Positions 18,692 through 28,442 of a DNA stretch of 64,000 nucleotides are shown piece by piece. The notes beneath the pieces were generated by a model. It was not told the origin of the DNA. It saw only the letters and a program-made list of their open reading frames with translations, and did no database searches. Position numbers and translations under genes: made by a program. Source of the DNA: Flagellimonas allohymeniacidonis. Lineage in GTDB: Bacteria > Bacteroidota > Bacteroidia > Flavobacteriales > Flavobacteriaceae. The stretch's first letter is position 1, and the number at the start of each line of letters is the position of its first letter. Where the stretch lies: contig NZ_SGIU01000001.1 in the NCBI RefSeq assembly GCF_004296335.1, forward strand, positions 1,031,290 to 1,095,289, in the 5' to 3' direction.

Positions 18692-21091
18692 ATGCCCAAA
18701 AAACAGACTCTCCTCCTGTACATTTTTCTTTTACTTACTTTACAAACCTTCTCTCAAACAAAATATACGATTAGCGGCACCATCAGGGAAGCTGCCAGTA
18801 ACGAAACCATGATCGGCGTCACCATTGCCGTGCCCGAGCTTCGTACCGGTACTACAACCAATGAGTATGGGTTCTATTCGTTGACTCTTCCCGAAGGGGA
18901 ATACAACATTTCCGTTTCGTATTTGGGTTTTAGCGATATTTCGCAAACTGTTTCCTTAAACTCCAACCAACGCTTCGATTTTAAACTGCAAATGGAAACG
19001 GAGGAACTCGATGAGGTGGTTGTTACAGAAAATGCCGAGCGAACTGATATTCGCAAGCCCCAGATGAGTGTAAATACCCTCGCCGTTACTACAATAAAGC
19101 AAATTCCAGTTGTATTGGGCGAAGCAGATGTCATAAAATCCTTGATATTACTTCCAGGGGTGACCAACGCAGGAGAAGCCTCTTCCGGATTCAATGTTCG
19201 AGGGGGGGCAGCCGATCAGAATTTGATTCTGTTGGATGAAGCTACTATATTCAATTCATCCCACTTATTCGGATTTTTCTCTGTTTTTAATCCAGATGCC
19301 ATTAAGGATATTAAGCTTTTCAAAGGAGGAATTCCCGCTCGATATGGCGGTAGAGTGTCTTCTGTGCTCGAAATATTTCAACGGGAAGGAAACAGCAAGG
19401 AGACCAAGGTAACCGGAGGTATTGGTGCCGTGGCCAGCCGCCTGCTGGTTGAAGGGCCCATTACAAAAGATAGAACAGCTTTTCTCGCTGGTGGCCGTGC
19501 TTCTTACGCCCATTTATTTTTGCCACTGTTCGACATTGACAATCGCGCATACTTTTATGATGTCAATACAAAGTTCAGCCATAAAATCAATGAAAGGAAC
19601 AACATTTATCTTTCAGGTTATTTTGGAAGGGATCTCTTCAGTATCAACGACAACTTTGTGAACACTTATGGGAATGCGGTGGGTAATTTCAGATGGACCC
19701 ACTTGTTCTCTGATAAGCTCTTCTCCAACCTCTCCCTCATTTATTCCGATTATTTCTACGGTCTAGAATTGGATTTTGTTGGCTTTGAATGGGACTCGGG
19801 GATTCAAAACTTTAATGTCAAGTACGACTTGAAGCACTACATCAGTGATAAACTCCAAATCAACTACGGCCTTAACAACACCTATTATGTTTTCAATCCT
19901 GGTAAAATAAAGCCCAATAGTCCAGATTCAGGTATTGTAGAGGAACAATTGACTAAAAAATACGCCAACGAAAACGCCATATACATTGATGTGGAACATG
20001 AAATTTCGGATAGACTAAGCGTGGGGTACGGGTTACGGGCCAGTCAATTCAATCGCTTTGGGCAAGATGAGTTTTTTGTATACGAGAACAACAACCCAGT
20101 GATTTTTGACCCCTTTACCTTGGTGTATCAAGAGGCCATACCCATTGATACCATTAGCCCCGGGCGAGGTGGTACACTTCGAAAATTCTTCAACTTCGAA
20201 CCAAGGGTTTCCATGGCCTATAATTTCAACAACAAGAGCTCCATTAAAATGAGCTTCACCCGCTTGGCCCAATACCTTCACCTATTGTCCAATACAAGCT
20301 CACCAACACCTTTAGATGTTTGGACGCCCAGTGGTCCGTTTGTCGAACCACAATTACTCAACCAATACGCAGCGGGATACTTTAAGGATATAAACGATGG
20401 AGAGTATTCGCTCGAAATTGAAGGGTTTTATAAGGACATAGAAAATCGAATTGACTACATTGATGGGGCCGACCTCATAGCAAACAACGCCATTGAACAA
20501 GTGATTCTCAATGGAGAGGCACGCGCTTACGGTCTTGAATTTTTGTTGCGTAAGAATAAGGGGAGGTTAACAGGTTGGTTGGCCTACACCCTTTCCCGAT
20601 CGGAACAACGGACCCCAGGAAGGACCCCAACCTTTGATAATGGAAGGTCTAATTTGGAAACGGGCATCAATTTTGGAGAATGGTACAGCACCCCGTTTGA
20701 TAAAACGCATGATATAGCCCTGTACGGCAACTATGAGGTGAACGACAAATGGAGTTTCAACGCAAACTTTATTTATCAAACCGGACAGCCCACCAATTAC
20801 CCTATTGGACAATTCGAATTCCAGGGCTTGGTAGTCCCCTATTTTGGGCGAAGAAACCAAGAACGCTTGCCAGACTATCACAGAATTGATGTTTCCGCTA
20901 CTTTGACACCCAGAAAAAATAAAGGCAGGAAGTTACAGGGCGAATGGGTCTTCAGCATTTATAACCTCTATAGCAGAAGGAATGCTGCGTCAATCAATTT
21001 CAGACAAAACCAAGACACCGGAAGAAACGAGGCCATACGAACATCCATTTTTGGCATCGTTCCCTCGGTGACCTATAATTTTAAATTCTAA
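18692..21091 (+). CDS. TonB-dependent receptor with carboxypeptidase-regulatory domain
   Basis: A 799-residue outer-membrane receptor. It has a signal peptide (about 1-22), an N-terminal CarboxypepD_reg-like beta-sandwich (YTISGTIREAASNETMIGVTIAVPE, to about residue 105), a plug domain with VIKSLILLPGVTNAGEASSGFNVRGGAADQNLILLDE and then a beta-barrel ending in aromatic Phe (VTYNFKF). It imports an unknown ligand with TonB energy. It is flanked by DUF4249 lipoproteins on both sides, with 1 bp to the second one, so the four genes form a probable uptake operon. There is no sigma/anti-sigma pair or SusD homologue here. Confidence 0.93.
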   Translation: MPKKQTLLLYIFLLLTLQTFSQTKYTISGTIREAASNETMIGVTIAVPELRTGTTTNEYGFYSLTLPEGEYNISVSYLGFSDISQTVSLNSNQRFDFKLQMETEELDEVVVTENAERTDIRKPQMSVNTLAVTTIKQIPVVLGEADVIKSLILLPGVTNAGEASSGFNVRGGAADQNLILLDEATIFNSSHLFGFFSVFNPDAIKDIKLFKGGIPARYGGRVSSVLEIFQREGNSKETKVTGGIGAVASRLLVEGPITKDRTAFLAGGRASYAHLFLPLFDIDNRAYFYDVNTKFSHKINERNNIYLSGYFGRDLFSINDNFVNTYGNAVGNFRWTHLFSDKLFSNLSLIYSDYFYGLELDFVGFEWDSGIQNFNVKYDLKHYISDKLQINYGLNNTYYVFNPGKIKPNSPDSGIVEEQLTKKYANENAIYIDVEHEISDRLSVGYGLRASQFNRFGQDEFFVYENNNPVIFDPFTLVYQEAIPIDTISPGRGGTLRKFFNFEPRVSMAYNFNNKSSIKMSFTRLAQYLHLLSNTSSPTPLDVWTPSGPFVEPQLLNQYAAGYFKDINDGEYSLEIEGFYKDIENRIDYIDGADLIANNAIEQVILNGEARAYGLEFLLRKNKGRLTGWLAYTLSRSEQRTPGRTPTFDNGRSNLETGINFGEWYSTPFDKTHDIALYGNYEVNDKWSFNANFIYQTGQPTNYPIGQFEFQGLVVPYFGRRNQERLPDYHRIDVSATLTPRKNKGRKLQGEWVFSIYNLYSRRNAASINFRQNQDTGRNEAIRTSIFGIVPSVTYNFKF

Positions 21092-21092
21092 C

Positions 21093-21923
21093 ATGAAAAA
21101 GATGTTCGGTATGGTGCTCTTGCTTTTTCTCACCTCCTCTTGTGAGGACGTGGTAGAGGTGGATGTGCCTTCCGAAAACCCTAGACTCATTGTAAATGCC
21201 CTTATTCGGGTAAATCCTGATTCTCAAACTTTTACGTACAGGGTGAAGGTGAGTCTGACTGACTCATTCTTTGGCGAAATTCCGGTGACAAATCTTACAC
21301 AAATTACCATCGGTGGTGCTATTCTAGTGGATATCAATAATCCGGGTTCGGGAATTTACGAAGCCACAAGATCAACTGAAAGCCTGCTGCCGGACCAACA
21401 ATTGATTTTGCAATTGACCTGGGAAGATAGACGGTACTTTGCATGGACTAACTATTCCCCCTCAGTTCCCATTGATGACCTTCAAATTGGTGATGGCACC
21501 TTGTTTGATGAAGATGATACTGAAGTCATTGTAACCTTCACCGATGACCCAGACCGAGCAAATTTTTATGTTTTCGACTTTGGCTTTGGGAATTTTGCAA
21601 CCACAGATGATGAATTTATACAAGGCCAACAGCAAACCTTCTCTTATTTTTATGATGAAAATCTCGAATCTGGTGATGAATTGACGGTAAAAATTTTAGG
21701 AGCCGACCAGGAATTTTTTAATTATATGAATAGTTTGATTGAGCAGACAGAGGACGATTTCGGGGTTTTTGAGACCCCGGCCGCCACAATTCGCGGAAAT
21801 ATTTTTGATGTCACGGATTTGGACAATATTGATGTTTTTGACAATGTAGAGCAGCCAGAGTTGTTTCCATTGGGTTTTTTTGCCGTTGTTGAGGAGTATC
21901 AAAGAACTATTACAATACCATAA
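21093..21923 (+). CDS. DUF4249 family lipoprotein (second of three)
   Basis: A 276-residue DUF4249 lipoprotein with lipobox Cys (LTSSCEDVVEVDVPSENPRLIVNA). The acidic middle (FDEDDTEVIVTFTDDPDRANFYVFDFGF) and the C-terminus (DLDNIDVFDNVEQPELFPLGFFAVVEEYQ) are very close to the third copy, indicating a recent local duplication. Start is 1 bp after the receptor stop, and the next copy begins 5 bp after its end. Confidence 0.86.
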   Translation: MKKMFGMVLLLFLTSSCEDVVEVDVPSENPRLIVNALIRVNPDSQTFTYRVKVSLTDSFFGEIPVTNLTQITIGGAILVDINNPGSGIYEATRSTESLLPDQQLILQLTWEDRRYFAWTNYSPSVPIDDLQIGDGTLFDEDDTEVIVTFTDDPDRANFYVFDFGFGNFATTDDEFIQGQQQTFSYFYDENLESGDELTVKILGADQEFFNYMNSLIEQTEDDFGVFETPAATIRGNIFDVTDLDNIDVFDNVEQPELFPLGFFAVVEEYQRTITIP

Positions 21924-21928
21924 GTATT

Positions 21929-22834
21929 ATGACAATAAATAAACTATTAACCCTAATTGCAATTTGTCTTCTTTCTTTTTCCTGTGAAGATGTAGTACAA
22001 ATTGATGTACCTTCCGAGGATCCCAGACTCATTGTGAATGCGGTTTTAAGAGTGGATGAAAGCGAGGAATTTGTTCCTGTGGAAGTAAGCGTAACGGAAA
22101 CCAGTGCATTTTTTGGTGAAACTCCTGTCACCAATGTGGAAAGTGCCGTTATTTTCTATGGTGTGCCCCTTGAGGATCAACCCGATTTGTTCGAGTCAAT
22201 ATTTGTATCCAACCTGACCGAGGTAGACCCAGGTAGCGGAATTTTGGTGCCCGACCCCAATTTTTCTGGGGACCAACGTATTCGAACCCAAAACGTGACC
22301 CCCAATACCGATTTTATTCTTTTGATTACTTTTCAAGATAGGGAGTACGCCGCTCGTACCACCTATCAACAGGCCGTGCCTTTTGACGATGTACGACAAG
22401 GCGATGAGATTTTGTTTGATGAAGATGACATTGAAATCGAAATTACCATTACCGATACCCCCGATGTTCGGAATTTCTACATTTTGGATTTCGATTTTGG
22501 GGAGTTTTTGGCCTTGGATGATGAGTTTTTTGATGGTCAGCAATTTCAGTTTTCCTATTTCTATGAACAAGATCTACAGCCAGGAAGCGAAGTTGAAATT
22601 AGTATTCTTGGTGCTGACCAGGATTTTTTCAACTATGTCGATTTGATTGTGGAGCAAACCCAAGATGATGGTGGGGTATTTGAAACACCGGCCGCTACCG
22701 TTCGAGGCAATATTTTCGATGTAACCGATTTGGACAACATTTTTGTATTTGATAATGTACAACAACCGGAAGTGTTTCCTTTAGGCTATTTCGCCGTGGT
22801 ACAAGAATTCAGACAGACTTTGACAATAGAGTAA
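21929..22834 (+). CDS. DUF4249 family lipoprotein (third of three)
   Basis: A 301-residue DUF4249 lipoprotein (SFSCEDVVQIDVPSEDPRLIVNAVL). Compared with the second copy it carries about 25 more residues in the first third, between TPVTNVESAVIFYG and RIRTQNVTPNTDF. The ends DLDNIFVFDNVQQPEVFPLGYFAVVQEF match the second copy nearly residue for residue. Its stop codon abuts the stop of the convergent permease, with no terminator between them. Confidence 0.86.
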   Translation: MTINKLLTLIAICLLSFSCEDVVQIDVPSEDPRLIVNAVLRVDESEEFVPVEVSVTETSAFFGETPVTNVESAVIFYGVPLEDQPDLFESIFVSNLTEVDPGSGILVPDPNFSGDQRIRTQNVTPNTDFILLITFQDREYAARTTYQQAVPFDDVRQGDEILFDEDDIEIEITITDTPDVRNFYILDFDFGEFLALDDEFFDGQQFQFSYFYEQDLQPGSEVEISILGADQDFFNYVDLIVEQTQDDGGVFETPAATVRGNIFDVTDLDNIFVFDNVQQPEVFPLGYFAVVQEFRQTLTIE

Positions 22835-24157
22835 TTATAAAAAGGCGTACAGCACCAACACGATACCAATACCTGTCAAACCTTGGATCAAGCTTCCAAG
22901 CGTATGCCCTCTTAAGGCATTTTTTACATTGATATTGGAAAATTGGGAAACCACCCAAAAGTAACTATCGTTGATATGCGAAACGGTCATTGCTCCGGCC
23001 CCGATAGCTAAAACCGCTAGCGCTTTATCAGTAACCGTAAGCAAGCCAAAGGTATCCAATAGTGGTGCGATGATGGCCGCAGTAGTAATGATGGCCACCG
23101 TGGAGGAACCTTGGGCTGTTTTCAATACCGCAGCGATGACGAAGGTTATCAATAGACCCCCCAGTCCTGAATTGGATTGTAAATCAATTACCGAGGCGAT
23201 GTCAACCGTTCTGAGTACCGCACCAAAAGCACCCCCGGTACCTGTAATCAAAACAATAACCCCTGCCTGCTTCAAAGCTTCGGGTATCCAGCTTGTTTTT
23301 TCTTTGGATGGCACCTTTCTCCCAAGAAAGAAGGCAAAAAATACACCAATCAATAAAGCTATTATCGGATTTCCCAAAAAATCAACAATCTTAAAAACCA
23401 GTCCCTGTCCCAATGGGTAGGTGGGATAATTAACTATTGATTTAAGTGCAATAAGTACGATAGGAGACAGTAATGGCAAGAACGCCATATAGGGACGAAT
23501 CCCTAAGTCTTCCACCTCATCTCCAACAGTTTCTTCGGTCTTTTTCTCCTCCATTTTTAAGGATTTTCCAATAAATGTGGCCCAAAAATATCCGGAAAGG
23601 GAAACCGGTAAGGACACTACCAGTCCCAAAATCAGTACCATTCCCAAATCCGCATCGAGAATTGCCGCTGCTGCCAAGGGGCCGGGGGTTGGAGGCACAA
23701 AGACATGAGCCGCATAAAGCCCCATCGATAATGAAATGGCAAAAACCAAAATCGGGATACCGCTTTTTTTGCTCAAGGCCTTGTGCAGAGAAGAAAGAAT
23801 GATAAATCCCGAGTCGCAAAAAACAGGGATGGAAACTATATATCCAGCCAAATTAATAGCCAATGGGGATCTTTTGGTTCCAATAAGTTTTAAAACGCTG
23901 CTCGCCAAAAGTTTTGTACTTCCTGTTTTCTCCAAATAAATACCAATGACGCTTCCGAAGGCAATAACCAATGCTATTCCTGACAATGTTTTTCCAAAAC
24001 CCTCTCCCAAGGCCTTGATAATCTCATTAGGGGAGAGCCCCAATAAAAATCCTGAAACTATTGCGGCAATGGTCAATGAAAAAACGGGATGCATTTTAAA
24101 ACGGATGGTGGCGACAATAATGAAAAGGACCACCAATAGAAGTATGAGAAGAACCAT
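22835..24157 (-). CDS. GntP-family gluconate:H+ symporter
   Basis: A 440-residue permease with about twelve or more membrane helices. Family features are the N-terminal FRMHPVFSLTIAAIVSGFLLGLSP, the GKTLSGIALVIAFGSVIGIYLEKTGS block, HVFVPPTPGPLAAA and the GTGGAFGAVLRTVD motif, all typical of GntP/GntT-type transporters for gluconate or related sugar acids. No gluconate kinase, dehydratase or GntR-type regulator lies beside it, so the actual substrate is uncertain. It is a single gene, tail-to-tail with the DUF4249 cluster. Confidence 0.9.
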   Translation of the reverse strand: MVLLILLLVVLFIIVATIRFKMHPVFSLTIAAIVSGFLLGLSPNEIIKALGEGFGKTLSGIALVIAFGSVIGIYLEKTGSTKLLASSVLKLIGTKRSPLAINLAGYIVSIPVFCDSGFIILSSLHKALSKKSGIPILVFAISLSMGLYAAHVFVPPTPGPLAAAAILDADLGMVLILGLVVSLPVSLSGYFWATFIGKSLKMEEKKTEETVGDEVEDLGIRPYMAFLPLLSPIVLIALKSIVNYPTYPLGQGLVFKIVDFLGNPIIALLIGVFFAFFLGRKVPSKEKTSWIPEALKQAGVIVLITGTGGAFGAVLRTVDIASVIDLQSNSGLGGLLITFVIAAVLKTAQGSSTVAIITTAAIIAPLLDTFGLLTVTDKALAVLAIGAGAMTVSHINDSYFWVVSQFSNINVKNALRGHTLGSLIQGLTGIGIVLVLYAFL

Positions 24158-24213
24158 GCCTTATGAACGAATATCTTGCCTAAATATAAAGCAATATGCC
24201 TATTTTCGTTGTA

Positions 24214-24444
24214 ATGCGCACAGATAAAAAATTATTGGTCAAGGGAATCAAATGTATTGGTTATACCACTGGGTTGATGTTCTTGGCTCCTTTTGTCATT
24301 TATCAAGCTTTTAAGAATCAAGACCATCCAGCCTACATCCCAGTTTTGATTGTTGGACTGATTTTGGCCGCAGCCGCAATCGGCTTTGGTTTTTATTCCA
24401 TCAAAGTCTTTATGGATGCCCTTTTTGGAAAAGGTCAGAAATAG
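24214..24444 (+). CDS. Small two-helix membrane protein (probable DUF6095)
   Basis: A 76-residue protein with two membrane helices (LMFLAPFVIYQAF and IPVLIVGLILAAAAIGFGFYSI) and the conserved FKNQDHPAYIPVL link between them, a pattern I associate with DUF6095 of Flavobacteriaceae. The function is unknown. The start chosen is ATG 24214 (MRTDKKLLVKG), which resembles family N-termini; ATG 24196 would add six residues. It lies divergent from the permease and converges on the DUF4294 gene 8 bp away. Confidence 0.7.
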   Translation: MRTDKKLLVKGIKCIGYTTGLMFLAPFVIYQAFKNQDHPAYIPVLIVGLILAAAAIGFGFYSIKVFMDALFGKGQK

Positions 24445-24451
24445 ACCGAAG

Positions 24452-25132
24452 TTAATTTTTAATGGGATTGGGATTCTTCCATTTGTTGCTCAAAAGCGCA
24501 TAATCATAATCAAGCACCGATTCTTGACGTTCCAATCGTTTGGCGGCGAATGCCCGTTGTAAAATATCTTCGATCAAATAATCCTCATGTATGCGTTCGG
24601 GATGAAACTCCTCCTTTATACTGATTTTGAAAGCCTTGGCCGTGGTGTTGTACCAAAACGCCCTCCAACCACTCCGCAGTTCCTTGACCAAACTAAATGC
24701 GGTTTTTCCAGTCTGGCGATAAATCAACTTGACCAAAATTTGCCCCTCTGTTCGGGTCAGCTTCTTCAGTTCCTCGGAGAACTCCCCTTCAATGTATTTT
24801 TGAACCTTTTTGGTATATCGCTTTTTTTGTCTTCTCTTTTTAATTTTGGTAAGGCTGTCGTTTAGTTCCACCAACCGCTCAGCTGCCAATTTTGCATAGG
24901 GATATACCTTTAAGGTCTTTCTTCTTAAAATATAATAGCGGAGTTTTTCATTTCGATTGGCAAATTCAAGCTTGCTGAAAATGAATACCTCATCAAGCTC
25001 AATGGAACTTCTTAGAATGGAGTCGCCCTCAAAGCGAACGTAATAGTCAGTAATGGTGTCCTTTGGGGTTTCTTGCGAAAACCCGACAACAACAACCAAT
25101 AGAAAAATGATGTTTAAAAGGTGGCGAACCAT
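24452..25132 (-). CDS. DUF4294 domain protein, exported
   Basis: A 226-residue protein with a Sec signal peptide (MVRHLLNIIFLLVVVVGFSQ) and a basic, helix-rich core containing LRYYILRRKTLKVYPYAKLAAERLVELNDSL and EGQILVKLIYRQTG, which identify DUF4294. The family is restricted to Bacteroidota and has no known function. It is a single gene with a -7 box 26 bp upstream, divergent from the M42 peptidase. Confidence 0.84.
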   Translation of the reverse strand: MVRHLLNIIFLLVVVVGFSQETPKDTITDYYVRFEGDSILRSSIELDEVFIFSKLEFANRNEKLRYYILRRKTLKVYPYAKLAAERLVELNDSLTKIKKRRQKKRYTKKVQKYIEGEFSEELKKLTRTEGQILVKLIYRQTGKTAFSLVKELRSGWRAFWYNTTAKAFKISIKEEFHPERIHEDYLIEDILQRAFAAKRLERQESVLDYDYALLSNKWKNPNPIKN

Positions 25133-25157
25133 CTAATTTCTTTAACAAAGATCTCGC

Positions 25158-25165
25158 CAAAATTA
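25158..25165 (-). promoter_or_regulatory. -7 box for DUF4294 gene
   Basis: TAATTTTG on the minus strand (TAnnTTTG), 26 bp before the ATG at 25132; no -33 element seen. Confidence 0.45.
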
Positions 25166-25209
25166 AGGATAAAGCTAGGAATTGGCTATTAAATAAAAGT
25201 GAATATTGT

Positions 25210-25217
25210 TATGTTTG
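25210..25217 (+). promoter_or_regulatory. -7 box for M42 peptidase gene
   Basis: TATGTTTG matches TAnnTTTG and ends 17 bp before the ATG at 25235; TTG at 25182-25184 is 25 bp away, slightly too far. Confidence 0.48.
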
Positions 25218-25234
25218 TGGACTAAAGTTCTTTT

Positions 25235-26323
25235 ATGGCAACACCTAAAATCATTACCGATTCATCTTTAAAATTCTTTGAAAAATACCTGAACAATGCC
25301 TCGCCAACGGGCTACGAATGGGAGGGTCAGAAGATATGGATGGACTACTTAAAACCCTATGTGGATGAATTTATTACCGATACCTACGGTACCGCCGTTG
25401 CCATAATCAATCCTGAAGCAGAGTACAAAGTTGTCATTGAGGGGCACTCCGATGAGATTTCATGGTATGTCAATTATATCACCGACAACGGTTTATTATA
25501 TGTCATCCGAAATGGAGGAAGCGACCATCAGATTGCGCCCTCAAAATGGGTGAATATCCATACCAAAAATGGCATTGTAAAAGGTGTTTTTGGATGGCCC
25601 GCCATACATACCCGTAAGGCCGGTAAGGAGGAACCACCAAAACTGGACAACATCTTTATCGATATAGGTGCCAAGGACAAGGAGGAAGTGGAAAAAATGG
25701 GAGTGCATGTCGGTTGTGTAATCACTTATCCTGATGAATTCAACATCCTTAATGGCGATAAATTTGTTTGTCGCGCTCTGGACAATCGTGCCGGTGGTTT
25801 TATGATTGCTGAAGTTGCACGCCTGCTGTATGAAAACAAAAAGAAACTCCCTTTTGGACTGTACATCACAAATTCTGTACAAGAGGAGATTGGTCTGCGC
25901 GGAGCCGAAATGATCACCCAAACGATAAAACCCAATGTGGCTATTGTCACCGACGTAACCCACGACACCACTACTCCAATGATTGAGAAAAAGGTACAGG
26001 GGGATTGTGCCATTGGCAAGGGACCGGTGGTTTCCTATGCACCGGCAGTACAGCAGAAATTAAGAGAGCGAATCATAGAGACCGCCGAGGCAAAAGACAT
26101 TCCTTTTCAAAGACAGGCCTCCTCGAGATATACTGGGACGGATACAGACGCATTTGCCTACAGCAATGGTGGTGTGGCATCCGCACTGATTTCCCTTCCG
26201 TTGCGTTACATGCACACTACGGTGGAATCGGTTCACAAGGATGACGTTGAAAATGTGATTCGCCTGATCTATGAAACTTTACTGACCATCAAAGCAGGGG
26301 AAACCTTCAGTTATTTCGATTAA
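25235..26323 (+). CDS. M42 family metallopeptidase (glutamyl aminopeptidase/endoglucanase family)
   Basis: A 362-residue cytoplasmic aminopeptidase of family M42. Metal ligands and catalytic residues are visible in order: EGHSDEISW (His-x-Asp), CRALDNRAGG (bridging Asp), QEEIGLRGA (Glu pair), VTDVTHD (Asp) and the final YMHTTVESVHKDD (His). The family forms tetrahedral dodecamers that trim peptides. Relatives were once named endoglucanases, but the motifs are peptidase-type. Single gene with its own promoter. Confidence 0.92.
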   Translation: MATPKIITDSSLKFFEKYLNNASPTGYEWEGQKIWMDYLKPYVDEFITDTYGTAVAIINPEAEYKVVIEGHSDEISWYVNYITDNGLLYVIRNGGSDHQIAPSKWVNIHTKNGIVKGVFGWPAIHTRKAGKEEPPKLDNIFIDIGAKDKEEVEKMGVHVGCVITYPDEFNILNGDKFVCRALDNRAGGFMIAEVARLLYENKKKLPFGLYITNSVQEEIGLRGAEMITQTIKPNVAIVTDVTHDTTTPMIEKKVQGDCAIGKGPVVSYAPAVQQKLRERIIETAEAKDIPFQRQASSRYTGTDTDAFAYSNGGVASALISLPLRYMHTTVESVHKDDVENVIRLIYETLLTIKAGETFSYFD

Positions 26324-26399
26324 AGCTCAAAAACGTTGAATTTTCTCATTAAATCATAACATCAAACTCCGCTGCACCTGATGTAAGAAAACATAAGCT

Positions 26400-26939
26400 A
26401 TGGATGAAATGGTCGACCTCCTCGATGAGAAAGGGAACTACTTGGGCAAGTCGATTTTAAAATCGGAAGCCCATCGAAAAGGGCTTTACCATCCAACCGT
26501 CCATGTGTGGTGCTATACATCAAAAGGTCAAATTTTGTTGCAACTTCGCGGTAAAGATAAAGCCACTTTTCCCTTAAAGTGGGACGTCTCGGTTGCGGGT
26601 CATGTAGGGACAGGAGAATCTCTTGAAGTAGCTGCCGTGCGTGAGGTACAAGAAGAAATCGGGCTTAAGATATCACAGCTGGAACTTGAAAAAATTGCCG
26701 TTTTCAGAACCGAAAACCGTCATTCGGAATCGCTAATGGACCGAGAGTTCAACCACACCTATTTATGCCGATTGGATGCAAGGGCAAAATTGCAAAAACA
26801 AGAAAGCGAAGTCGCAGATTTACGATGGTTTTCACTGAATCACTTCAAGGAATGGGTAGAGGAGAATCACACCGACTTGGTACCCAATTCGGGAGGACGG
26901 TACGAAAGAGTCATCGAAGAAATTGAATCAAGAATTTAG
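26400..26939 (+). CDS. NUDIX hydrolase, IPP isomerase-like
   Basis: A 179-residue NUDIX protein. The Nudix box is [25 protein letters not shown] (GX5EX7REUXEEXGU), near residues 66-90. The overall pattern ([36 protein letters not shown]) matches the YfcD/IPP-isomerase-like group. It hydrolyses an unknown nucleoside diphosphate derivative. The 3' end overlaps the convergent hisS gene by 12 bp. Confidence 0.89.
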   Translation: MDEMVDLLDEKGNYLGKSILKSEAHRKGLYHPTVHVWCYTSKGQILLQLRGKDKATFPLKWDVSVAGHVGTGESLEVAAVREVQEEIGLKISQLELEKIAVFRTENRHSESLMDREFNHTYLCRLDARAKLQKQESEVADLRWFSLNHFKEWVEENHTDLVPNSGGRYERVIEEIESRI

Positions 26940-28310
26940 GTCTTGTACAAAAGCTAAGGGGTTTTGAAGCTCATAGGCCTTTTGCTCCCCACTCGTCATG
27001 TTCTTCACCACAAATTGTCCTTCAGACAGCTCTTTTTCCCCAAGTAAGATGACGTAAGGCACCTTTCTTTTATCGGCATACTTAAATTGTTTCTGGACTT
27101 TTGCCGCTGATGGATACAAATCTGCCCGCAGTCCTTTGGAGCGCAATTGAGTGATAAGTTTTAAAGCAGCCTTCCCTTCTTTCTCCCCGAAATTAAGACA
27201 AAGTACATCCAATGAAACTGAAACCTCTTCAGGAAACAAGTCTAATTCTTCAAGTACCAAATAAATGCGATCTAATCCGAAGGAAATACCCACACCGCTG
27301 ATATCTTTAAGTCCAAAAATTCCAGTCAGGTCATCATAACGGCCGCCGCCGCCGATGGACCCCATGCTCACGCCTTCGGGAGCACTAACCTCGAAAATAG
27401 CGCCGGTATAGTAGTTTAATCCACGGGCCAGAGTGACATCCAATTGCAATTTTGAAGTTTGAAGTCCAAGTTCGTTTACCGAATTGATGATTTCTTCCAA
27501 TTCATCTACCCCTTGCATCCCTATTTCAGATTCCCTTAAAAGATTTTTTAAAACTTCCAATTGATCTTCATTTGGGCCAGAAAGACCAAACAATGGGGAT
27601 GCTTTTAGAATAGCGGTTTCAGAAATTCCCTTGTCCAGCATCTCCTGTTTTACCCCATCCTGTCCTATCTTATCCAATTTATCCAAGGCCACGGTAAAAT
27701 CGACCAACAAGTTTTTGGCCCCTATCACTTCGGCAATTCCGTAGAGTACCTTGCGATTGTTGATTTTAATGGTAGTCCCCTTTAAACCCAATTCTGAAAA
27801 GACCAGGTCGTATAACTGCACCAACTCTGCTTCCTGCAAAAGTGAATTAGACCCCACCACATCAGCATCGCACTGATAAAACTCGCGAAAACGTCCTTTT
27901 TGCGGCCTATCTGCTCGCCAAACCGGTTGAATTTGATAACGCTTAAACGGAAAGTCGATTTCATTTTGATGCATCACCACATAACGTGCAAAGGGAACGG
28001 TAAGATCGTAACGCAAGGCCTTATCCGTAATTTTTGGAGCAAGGCTGCTCGATTTTTTCGAACTGTAAGTGACATCATCCACTTTGGAGATAAAATCGCC
28101 CGAATTCAAGATTTTAAAAATCAAACGGTCACCTTCTTCCCCATACTTGCCCAACAAAGTCTCAGAATTTTCAAAGGATGGGGTTTCTATGGACTGAAAC
28201 CCGTACAGTTCAAAATTCTTTTTGATGGTATTGATGATGTAGTTGCGCTTGGCAACCTCGATAGGTGAAAAATCGCGGGTCCCTTTGGGTATGGATGGTT
28301 TTTGTGGCAT
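26928..28310 (-). CDS. hisS: Histidyl-tRNA synthetase
   Basis: HisRS (460 residues), class II. Motif 1 region follows [12 protein letters not shown]; motif 2 is [14 protein letters not shown]; the histidine-binding block is [14 protein letters not shown]; motif 3 contains [13 protein letters not shown] and GISFGLDRI. The C-terminal anticodon-binding domain ([25 protein letters not shown]) completes it. The start ATG at 28310 is preferred over one at 28349, because the promoter (28328-28356) lies within that extension. Confidence 0.97.
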   Translation of the reverse strand: MPQKPSIPKGTRDFSPIEVAKRNYIINTIKKNFELYGFQSIETPSFENSETLLGKYGEEGDRLIFKILNSGDFISKVDDVTYSSKKSSSLAPKITDKALRYDLTVPFARYVVMHQNEIDFPFKRYQIQPVWRADRPQKGRFREFYQCDADVVGSNSLLQEAELVQLYDLVFSELGLKGTTIKINNRKVLYGIAEVIGAKNLLVDFTVALDKLDKIGQDGVKQEMLDKGISETAILKASPLFGLSGPNEDQLEVLKNLLRESEIGMQGVDELEEIINSVNELGLQTSKLQLDVTLARGLNYYTGAIFEVSAPEGVSMGSIGGGGRYDDLTGIFGLKDISGVGISFGLDRIYLVLEELDLFPEEVSVSLDVLCLNFGEKEGKAALKLITQLRSKGLRADLYPSAAKVQKQFKYADKRKVPYVILLGEKELSEGQFVVKNMTSGEQKAYELQNPLAFVQDLNS

Positions 28311-28327
28311 GAAATCAAAATCTCGTG

Positions 28328-28356
28328 CAAATATACATTGTTCGCCCAAACATCAA
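28328..28356 (-). promoter_or_regulatory. Bacteroidota-type promoter of hisS
   Basis: Minus-strand TTG (28356-28354), 18 bp, TATATTTG (28335-28328); the box ends 17 bp before the ATG at 28310. Confidence 0.65.
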
Positions 28357-28442
28357 TTCATATTAGGCATCCGTCAATCAACTCGAATTTAAGCATCCCA
28401 CCTGATTTAATATTGCACCAGTAATCTAAAAAACATCAAGAA

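Noticed and set aside
28311..28349. Longer hisS start at 28349
   Set aside because: The promoter of hisS lies in this extension, and HisRS begins at [14 protein letters not shown].
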